This document shows positions 9,579 to 16,623 of a stretch of 16,623 nucleotides of DNA, piece after piece (position 1 is the first letter of the stretch; each line of letters opens with the position of its first letter). The notes under the pieces were generated by a model. The model had not been told where the DNA came from. It ran no database searches and saw nothing but the letters and a program-made list of their open reading frames with translations. The DNA lies in the NCBI RefSeq assembly GCF_000013185.1, contig NC_007984.1:142742-159364 (forward strand). The letters run 5' to 3'. Made by a program: the position numbers and the translations under genes. This DNA is from Baumannia cicadellinicola str. Hc (Homalodisca coagulata) (GTDB taxonomy: Bacteria > Pseudomonadota > Gammaproteobacteria > Enterobacterales > Enterobacteriaceae).

Positions 9579-11417
9579 TTATTCAACTGTCACAGATTTT
9601 GCTAAATGTCTTGGTTGATCTACATTATTTCCTTTTACTACCGCTATATAATATGCCAACATTTGCATAGGTACTGCATAAATAATAGGTGCTATTATAG
9701 GTTCTGTTTTTGGTAACAACGTAATATTTATATTCTTACATTGAATAAAACCAGTATTTTGTTCTGCAAATATATATAGCTTACCTCCTCTAGCATGTAC
9801 TTCTTCAATATTTGATTTGACTTTATTAATCAAATAGTCATTAGCTACAATTACTATTACTGGTATATCGTCATTTATTAATGCAAGGGGTCCGTGCTTT
9901 AATTCTCCTGCTGCATATGCTTCTGCATGAATATAAGCGGTTTCTTTTAGCTTTAATGCTCCTTCCATTGCTATAGGAAGGAGAGAACCACGACCAAGAA
10001 ATAATGCATGTTTTTTGTGAATAAACTTATTTGCCAAAATCTTTATTTCTTTTTCTAAAGATAAGATCTGTTCAATACTTCTTGGTAGTTTTTCTATTGT
10101 ACGAATAATCTGATGGAATATAACATGTTCCATCCCTCGTATACGAGCAATATATGTAATTAATATTAGCATTAATGTTAATTGTGCAGTAAAAGTTTTG
10201 GTAGATGCAACACTAATTTCAGAACCTGCATAAGTAATTAGAGCAAAATCTGATTCACGAACTAATGTAGAATGTTCTGTATTACAAATTGTTAACGATC
10301 CTAAATAACCACTATAGTTTTTTGTTAATCGTAATGCAGCAAGTGTATCAGCAGTTTCTCCCGACTGAGAAATTGTAATAAGTAAACTACCTGGTCGTAC
10401 TACTAATTCACGATAGCGAAATTCAGAAGCAATTTCTATATCACATGGTAAATTTGCTAGTTTTTCTAACCAAAAGCGAGATATCATAGCTGAGTGATAC
10501 GAAGTACCACAAGCTATAATTTGCACATGTTGTACTTTACTAAATAATATATTAATATTTTCTCCTAATTCTGATAGATCAATGAAATCAGATTGAAGGC
10601 GTCCTGCTATAGTGTTTTGAATTGCACACGGTTGTTCAAATATCTCTTTTTGCATGTAATGACGATACTGACTGTAAGTTTCTTCTATATAAGTTTTTTT
10701 TGCTAATAAGGTTTTTGATCTTTCTACTATATTACCTAAGTGATTCCGTATTTTTATATTTTGGCTAGTAATTTCTGCTATATCACCTGTTTCTAAAAAA
10801 ATTAAACAACATGTTACTGGTAACAAAGCATTTTTATCTGAGGCAATAAAATTTTCTCCATCTCCACATCCAATAATCAATGTACTACCAGAACATACAG
10901 CCACTAGTTTATTACAATCTAAACTATCCATAATAACTATGCTATAATTACCATGTAGTTGAAAAATAACATTTTGTATAATATCGGCTAAAATACCACC
11001 TGTTTGACATTGTTCCCAATGTACTAAGTGAGCAATAATTTCTGTATCAGTATCACTGAAAAATGAATAACCACGTTTAGATAATACCTGACGTAGTGAT
11101 TGGTAATTTTCAATTATACCATTATGTACAACTATAATATTACTTGAAACATGAGGATGAGCATTACGTTCTTGAATATCACCATGAGTAGCCCAACGGG
11201 TATGTGCAATCCCGATTTGACCACTAATACCTTGTTTCTTAGTAGCTTCAGTTAATATATTTACTTTACCTACCTTACGTAAAATTTGTAATTGGTTTTG
11301 AGAACTAATTACTGCTAATCCAGCAGAATCATATCCACGATATTCAAGTCTATGTAATCCTTGTAATAGAACTTCAGTAATTTCACGTTTTGCTACTGCA
11401 CCTACTATTCCACACAT
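9579..11417 (-). CDS. glmS: Glutamine--fructose-6-phosphate aminotransferase (isomerizing)
   Basis: Makes glucosamine-6-phosphate from fructose-6-phosphate and glutamine, the first committed step to UDP-GlcNAc. 612 residues against 609 in E. coli. The N-terminal glutaminase domain begins MCGIVGA with the nucleophilic Cys2, and shows HRLEYRGYDSAG, HTRWATHG, NAHPH and HNGIIEN. Two SIS sugar-isomerase domains follow (about 290-425 and 460-595): IIACGTSYHSAMISRFW, ISQSGETADTLAALR, SVASTKTFTAQL, LGRGSLLPIAMEGALKLKE, HAEAYAAGELKHGPLALI. The C-terminal active-site loop ends AKSVTVE with the catalytic Lys607. A ribosome binding site (AGGAA, plus-strand 11425-11429) lies 7 bases before the ATG. It is downstream of glmU in the same direction, as in the E. 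coli glmUS operon. Confidence 0.99.
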   Translation of the reverse strand: MCGIVGAVAKREITEVLLQGLHRLEYRGYDSAGLAVISSQNQLQILRKVGKVNILTEATKKQGISGQIGIAHTRWATHGDIQERNAHPHVSSNIIVVHNGIIENYQSLRQVLSKRGYSFFSDTDTEIIAHLVHWEQCQTGGILADIIQNVIFQLHGNYSIVIMDSLDCNKLVAVCSGSTLIIGCGDGENFIASDKNALLPVTCCLIFLETGDIAEITSQNIKIRNHLGNIVERSKTLLAKKTYIEETYSQYRHYMQKEIFEQPCAIQNTIAGRLQSDFIDLSELGENINILFSKVQHVQIIACGTSYHSAMISRFWLEKLANLPCDIEIASEFRYRELVVRPGSLLITISQSGETADTLAALRLTKNYSGYLGSLTICNTEHSTLVRESDFALITYAGSEISVASTKTFTAQLTLMLILITYIARIRGMEHVIFHQIIRTIEKLPRSIEQILSLEKEIKILANKFIHKKHALFLGRGSLLPIAMEGALKLKETAYIHAEAYAAGELKHGPLALINDDIPVIVIVANDYLINKVKSNIEEVHARGGKLYIFAEQNTGFIQCKNINITLLPKTEPIIAPIIYAVPMQMLAYYIAVVKGNNVDQPRHLAKSVTVE

Positions 11418-11459
11418 TTATATGTTCCTGAGTGAAAACTATAGTTCAATTAATCCATA

Positions 11460-12869
11460 TTAATATATAATATTATACCTAATCTTTTTTTTTGGTCTTT
11501 GCCAATTAATAATTGGAAACTGACGGATTCTGCTAATAATTACTTCATTAGAAGTAACATTACTTGTAACAGTAGTACCAGCACCAATTGTTGCACCATC
11601 ACCAATAGTAAGAGGAGCTATTAACTGACTATCTGAACCAATAAATACATTATCACCAATAATAGTTTGATGTTTATTAGCCCCATCATAATTGCAAGTT
11701 ATTGTACCTGCTCCTATATTAACATCTTTACCAATATTTGCATCCCCTATATAACTTAAATGTGCAACTTTAGATTTTTTTCCTAGTGTTGATTTTTTTA
11801 TTTCCACAAAATTACCTACATAAGCGTTTTCTTCTATTTTACTACCGGGACGTAGATGAGCGAATGGACCTACAATACTTCCGTTAGCTAAGTGAGCCTC
11901 TTCAATAATTGAGTAAGGTTTAATTATTACGTTATCTCCTATAACTGTATTTTTAATAATACAACCTGTACCTATTGTTACTTGATTACCAAGAGACACT
12001 TGACCTTCTATTAAAACATTAGTATCAAAAAATATATTATCTCCATGCTTTAGTTCTCCACGTAAATCAAATCTATTTGGATCAGCTATTATTACGCCTA
12101 TACGTAATAAGCTTTCGGCTTGTTCTTTTTGATAGAGTCGTTCAAGATTAGCTAATTGTGCACAGTCATTAATACCATTAATTTCGCTAATTTTCTCAGG
12201 ATGTATAGTATGAATCTTTTTACCTTCCTGCCAAGCTAATGCAATAATATCTGTAAGATAAAATTCATTCATACTATTATTATTAGTTAATTTTGTTATC
12301 CAGATTTTAAGCTCATTACTACTTACTGCTAAAATACCAGTATTTATTTCACTTATTAGTTTTTGTTGTGCATTTGCTTCTTGATGTTCGATAATACCAA
12401 CAACTTCTTGCTCTTTATATAGGATACGCCCATATCCATCTGGATTAGTTAAATTAGCTGTTAATAAACTCAGACCTTGTTTAGAACGTGTAGTTAAAAG
12501 ATGTATTAGTGTTTGAAATGATATAAGTGGAACATCTCCATAAAGGATTAGTACTTCTTCATCTTTGCCTAAAAAAGGCAAAACTTGTTGAACAGCATGT
12601 CCAGTACCAGATTGTTCAACTTGTTTAATCCAATGCAAAAAAGTTTTTTGCTTATGTGCTAATTTTTGCTGTAACAGTTCTCCTTTATAACCATAAACAA
12701 TATAAATATTTGTAGATTTACATTTAGCTTTTAGTTTTATAGCTGTATCTATTACATATTGTAATATTGGTTTACCTGCTAAGAGATGCAAAACTTTTGG
12801 AATATCTGAATTCATTCTAGTGCTTTTACCAGCTGCTAAAATAACTATATTTAATTTAATATTTAACAT
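11460..12869 (-). CDS. glmU: Bifunctional UDP-N-acetylglucosamine pyrophosphorylase / glucosamine-1-phosphate N-acetyltransferase
   Basis: Acetylates glucosamine-1-phosphate and then couples it to UTP, giving UDP-GlcNAc for peptidoglycan and LPS. 469 residues from the chosen ATG (E. coli 456). The N-terminal uridylyltransferase has LAAGKSTRM (11-19) with IPK after it, SGTGHAVQQ and LYGDVPLIS. The C-terminal left-handed beta helix is built of hexapeptide repeats (VTIGTG, VIGDNV, IVGPFAHLRPG, and on to TIGDGATIGAGTTV) and has the acetyltransferase residues around AHLSYIGDANIG and CNYDG. The frame is open two codons further, to a TTG at 12875. I chose the ATG because MLNIKLNIVILAAGK matches the E. 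coli N-terminus in length and because the ribosome binding site fits it. The second Gly of the signature GxGTRM is Ser16 here. The C-terminus is a few residues longer than usual and basic. Confidence 0.98.
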   Translation of the reverse strand: MLNIKLNIVILAAGKSTRMNSDIPKVLHLLAGKPILQYVIDTAIKLKAKCKSTNIYIVYGYKGELLQQKLAHKQKTFLHWIKQVEQSGTGHAVQQVLPFLGKDEEVLILYGDVPLISFQTLIHLLTTRSKQGLSLLTANLTNPDGYGRILYKEQEVVGIIEHQEANAQQKLISEINTGILAVSSNELKIWITKLTNNNSMNEFYLTDIIALAWQEGKKIHTIHPEKISEINGINDCAQLANLERLYQKEQAESLLRIGVIIADPNRFDLRGELKHGDNIFFDTNVLIEGQVSLGNQVTIGTGCIIKNTVIGDNVIIKPYSIIEEAHLANGSIVGPFAHLRPGSKIEENAYVGNFVEIKKSTLGKKSKVAHLSYIGDANIGKDVNIGAGTITCNYDGANKHQTIIGDNVFIGSDSQLIAPLTIGDGATIGAGTTVTSNVTSNEVIISRIRQFPIINWQRPKKKIRYNIIY

Positions 12870-12878
12870 TAACAATTA

Positions 12879-12882
12879 TCCT
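12879..12882 (-). promoter_or_regulatory. Ribosome binding site that decides the glmU start
   Basis: The minus-strand AGGA (plus-strand TCCT) lies 9 bases before the ATG at 12869 but only 3 bases before the upstream in-frame TTG at 12875. The spacing supports the ATG. Confidence 0.6.
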
Positions 12883-12898
12883 GATAAAAAGCTTATCA
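12882..12898 (-). repeat. Small hairpin between atpC and glmU
   Basis: TGATAA at 12882-12887 pairs with TTATCA at 12893-12898 across a 5-base loop, within the 53-bp atpC-glmU spacer and abutting the glmU ribosome binding site. No T-run follows, so it is more likely a processing or attenuation stem than a terminator, if it has any role. Confidence 0.25.
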
Positions 12899-12922
12899 AA
12901 TCATAAATAACTAACATTTGAA

Positions 12923-13345
12923 CTATATTGCTTTTTTTATTAGTTTAATTACTCGTAATTTAGCAAGAGCTTTAGCAAGTTCTACTGAAGCTTGAGTATA
13001 GCTCATATCATAGTTTAAATTTTTGATATTTTCTTGAGCTTGAAGCTTAGAATTTATTGCTCTTTTTTCATCAAGATCTTCACCGCGAATGGCAGTATCA
13101 GCTAGTACGGTAACAATATTAAGCTGAACTTCAAGTATGCCACCTGAGATATAAATATATTCTGTTTTACCATCTTCTGTAACAAGATATATTAAACCAG
13201 GTTTAATTTGTGTTAGTAATGGTGTATGTCTTGGAAAAATACCTAAATCACCCTCAATACCTGTAACTTGTATTTTTTCTACTAGACCTGAAAAAATTTG
13301 TTTCTCAGCACTAACAACATATAAATGATATGTTTTTATAGTCAT
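12923..13345 (-). CDS. atpC: ATP synthase F1 epsilon subunit
   Basis: Subunit of the F1 central stalk that couples rotation to catalysis and inhibits ATP hydrolysis. 140 residues against 139 in E. coli, aligning throughout. The N-terminal beta-sandwich shows [41 protein letters not shown] and [10 protein letters not shown], then [16 protein letters not shown]. The C-terminal helical hairpin, the inhibitory part, is complete ([20 protein letters not shown]). It starts 13 bases after the atpD stop and no clear Shine-Dalgarno sequence is visible, which suggests dependence on translation of atpD. It is the last atp gene; glmU follows in the same direction. Confidence 0.98.
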   Translation of the reverse strand: MTIKTYHLYVVSAEKQIFSGLVEKIQVTGIEGDLGIFPRHTPLLTQIKPGLIYLVTEDGKTEYIYISGGILEVQLNIVTVLADTAIRGEDLDEKRAINSKLQAQENIKNLNYDMSYTQASVELAKALAKLRVIKLIKKAI

Positions 13346-13358
13346 AAAATTTAGAATA

Positions 13359-14735
<1,377 letters not shown>

Positions 14736-14777
14736 TTATCCTCTTTGATACTTTTTTTAAATTAATTTATAGATAGC

Positions 14778-15641
14778 TTAAACTGCTGAAGCACCTGCTA
14801 CAATTTCATTAATTTCTTGAGTAATGCTATTTTGTCGAGCTTTATTATAAACAATTTTTAATTCTTTCATTAGTGTATCAGCATTTTCGGTTGCAGCTTT
14901 CATTGCTACCATTCGAGCAGCTTGCTCACTAGCAAGATTTTCAACCACACTTTGATAAACTTGTGATTCTATATAACGTTGCAGTAAAATATTTAGTAAT
15001 AGTTTAGAATCTGGTTCATAAATATAATCCCAATGTTTCATTTTTAAATCTATTTTATCTTCAATAGGAATAGGTAAAATTTGGCAAATTTGTGGTATTT
15101 GGGAGATTACATTAACAAATTTATTACTTACTAAATAAAGTTTATCTAAATACTCATTATCATATGCTTGTAACATCACTTTAATTATACCAATTAACTT
15201 CGATAATTTAGGATCATCGGTAATACCCGTAACTTGTGCAATAACTTTACTTCCAATTAAATTAAAAAAATTAACAGCCTTACACCCAACTAGTGCTAGT
15301 TCTATTGTTATGCCTTGTTCATTCCATTTTTTCATATTAGCTAATAGCTGTTTAAACAAATTAATATTTAAGCTTCCTGCTAAACCGCGGTCTGTAGAAA
15401 TTACTATATAACCTATTTTTTTTACTTTTCTTTCATGAAAGTAAGGATGTTTATATTCTAAATTTCCTAAAGTTAAATGTTTAATAACCTTATGTATGAT
15501 TTCTGCATAAGGTAAACTAGCTAACATACGTTCCTGCGTTTTTCGCATTTTGGATACAGCAACCATTTCCATGGCTTTTGTTATTTTTTTTGTATTTTGT
15601 ATACAAATTATTTGACTACGTATTTCTTTTGTATTAGACAT
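14778..15641 (-). CDS. atpG: ATP synthase F1 gamma subunit
   Basis: The rotating central shaft of F1. 287 residues, the same length as in E. coli. The two long terminal helices that form the coiled-coil shaft are complete: [20 protein letters not shown] with MVAVSKMRK at the N-terminus, and [20 protein letters not shown] with [13 protein letters not shown] at the C-terminus. The central Rossmann-like part has [16 protein letters not shown] (E. coli has DRGLCGGLN, so the non-essential Cys87 is Ala). A near-perfect ribosome binding site (AAGGAGA, plus-strand 15649-15655) lies 7 bases before the ATG. It stands between atpA (46-bp gap) and atpD (45-bp gap), the standard order. Confidence 0.99.
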   Translation of the reverse strand: MSNTKEIRSQIICIQNTKKITKAMEMVAVSKMRKTQERMLASLPYAEIIHKVIKHLTLGNLEYKHPYFHERKVKKIGYIVISTDRGLAGSLNINLFKQLLANMKKWNEQGITIELALVGCKAVNFFNLIGSKVIAQVTGITDDPKLSKLIGIIKVMLQAYDNEYLDKLYLVSNKFVNVISQIPQICQILPIPIEDKIDLKMKHWDYIYEPDSKLLLNILLQRYIESQVYQSVVENLASEQAARMVAMKAATENADTLMKELKIVYNKARQNSITQEINEIVAGASAV

Positions 15642-15687
15642 AGCTTTTTCTCCTTACAAATACGCAGTACGCTATTAGACTATAAAA

Positions 15688-16623
15688 TTAAAAACTAGCA
15701 TTAGTTTTAAATTTACTAATAATTTCTGTTAATGTTTTTTCAATATCATCATTATAATTACCCTCTTGGTCAATTATTTTCATAAAATCATGATATTGAT
15801 GTTTAACATACAAAAGTAGTTGTGTTTCAAAATCATTAATCTTCTTAAGATTAATATCTTCTAGATACCCTTGTTCTGCAGCGAATAGCACTAAAGCTTG
15901 TTGTGATACGGACATTGGCATATGTTGTTTTTGTTTTAGCAATTCAGTAACTTTTTTACCGTAATTAATTTGTTTACGTGTTACTTCATCTAAATCAGAA
16001 GCAAATTGAGAAAAAGCTTCTAATTCACGATACTGTGCTAATGTAGTCCTAATACCACTTGAAACTGTTTTTATAATTTTCGTTTGAGCAGCACTACCAA
16101 CACGAGATACAGAAATACCAGGATTAACAGCAGGTCTAATACCGGCATTAAACAAACTAGATTCCAAAAAAATTTGACCATCTGTAATAGAGATTACATT
16201 AGTAGGAATAAAAGAGGAAACATCACCAGCTTGAGTTTCTATAATTGGTAATGCTGTTAAAGAACCAGTTTTACCTTTTATTTTTCCTTTAGTATAAGTT
16301 TCAACATAGTTAGCACTAACACGTGCAGCTCTTTCTAAAAGACGAGAATGTAGATAAAATATATCACCTGGATATGCTTCACGACCTGGTGGTCTACGTA
16401 GCAGCAATGATATTTGTCGATAAGCTATAGCTTGTTTAGATAGATCATCATAAATAACTAAAGCATTTTCACCTATATTACGAAAATATTCACCCATAAC
16501 ACAACCAGCATATGGCGCTAGATATTGTAATGCTACAGAATCGGATGCTGTTGCTGTTACTATTATAGTATTGATTAGTGCATTATGTTCTTCTAATTTT
16601 TGTACTACATTATTAATAGTAGA
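15688..16623 (-). CDS. atpA: ATP synthase F1 alpha subunit, C-terminal 311 residues (5' end outside window)
   Basis: Non-catalytic nucleotide-binding subunit of F1. The frame is open to the right edge of the window; the first residues visible ([20 protein letters not shown]) match E. coli alpha from about residue 203, so some 200 N-terminal residues, including the Walker A loop, lie outside. Visible are YDDLSKQA, the [12 protein letters not shown] region, [33 protein letters not shown], the arginine-finger region [19 protein letters not shown], and the helical C-terminal domain with [19 protein letters not shown]. The tail, SKFKTNASF, is close to the E. coli SFKATQSW end. An ATG at 16497 is internal (MGEYFR) and is not the start. 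Confidence 0.98.
   Translation of the reverse strand, partial: STINNVVQKLEEHNALINTIIVTATASDSVALQYLAPYAGCVMGEYFRNIGENALVIYDDLSKQAIAYRQISLLLRRPPGREAYPGDIFYLHSRLLERAARVSANYVETYTKGKIKGKTGSLTALPIIETQAGDVSSFIPTNVISITDGQIFLESSLFNAGIRPAVNPGISVSRVGSAAQTKIIKTVSSGIRTTLAQYRELEAFSQFASDLDEVTRKQINYGKKVTELLKQKQHMPMSVSQQALVLFAAEQGYLEDINLKKINDFETQLLLYVKHQYHDFMKIIDQEGNYNDDIEKTLTEIISKFKTNASF

Noticed and set aside
9569..9583. A shared bidirectional terminator at the mnmE/glmS junction
   Set aside because: The dyad is 6 bp, contains only A and T, and has no T-run, so it would not work as a usual intrinsic terminator.
12870..12875. An upstream TTG start for glmU, two codons before the ATG
   Set aside because: The ribosome binding site would be only 3 bases away, and the ATG matches the E. 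coli N-terminus exactly in length.

Overview
This window looks like part of the reduced, AT-rich chromosome of a gammaproteobacterial obligate insect endosymbiont related to Enterobacterales (the Blochmannia/Baumannia/Wigglesworthia type). The basis is that almost every protein aligns end to end with its E. coli counterpart by eye, coding DNA is only about 30% GC, gaps are short, and several genes of the ancestral enterobacterial block are missing. Genus cannot be fixed from this window. Buchnera is unlikely, because it normally keeps dnaA at this locus.

Layout. (1) 1-1402, + strand: the C-terminal end of the Mg2+ channel CorA, then a complete AI-2E/PerM-type membrane protein. (2) 1417-5095, - strand: gyrB and dnaN, with the recF expected between them absent. 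(3) 5096-5863: a 768-bp gene-free stretch of about 16% GC with several inverted repeats, lying between divergently transcribed dnaN and rpmH, where dnaA would normally sit. (4) 5864-9573, + strand: rpmH, rnpA, yidD, yidC and mnmE, tightly packed with two overlaps. (5) 9579-16623, - strand: glmS, glmU and the distal ATP synthase genes atpC, atpD, atpG and atpA (cut by the window edge); the transcription order is atpA-G-D-C-glmU-glmS.

The order gyrB-(recF)-dnaN-(dnaA)-rpmH-rnpA-yidD-yidC-mnmE-(...)-glmS-glmU-atpC-D-G-A is the enterobacterial order around the origin. The roughly 20 kb that separates mnmE from glmS in E. coli has shrunk to 5 bp. The corA/AI-2E-family pair beside gyrB is a synteny break relative to E. 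coli.

Functionally the window holds core replication (gyrase B, sliding clamp), tRNA 5' processing and wobble modification (RnpA, MnmE), ribosomal protein L34, membrane protein insertion (YidC, YidD), UDP-GlcNAc supply for the cell wall and LPS (GlmS, GlmU) and F1 ATP synthase. I see no novel multi-gene system. The most unusual part is the dnaA-less, hairpin-rich AT-rich region between dnaN and rpmH.
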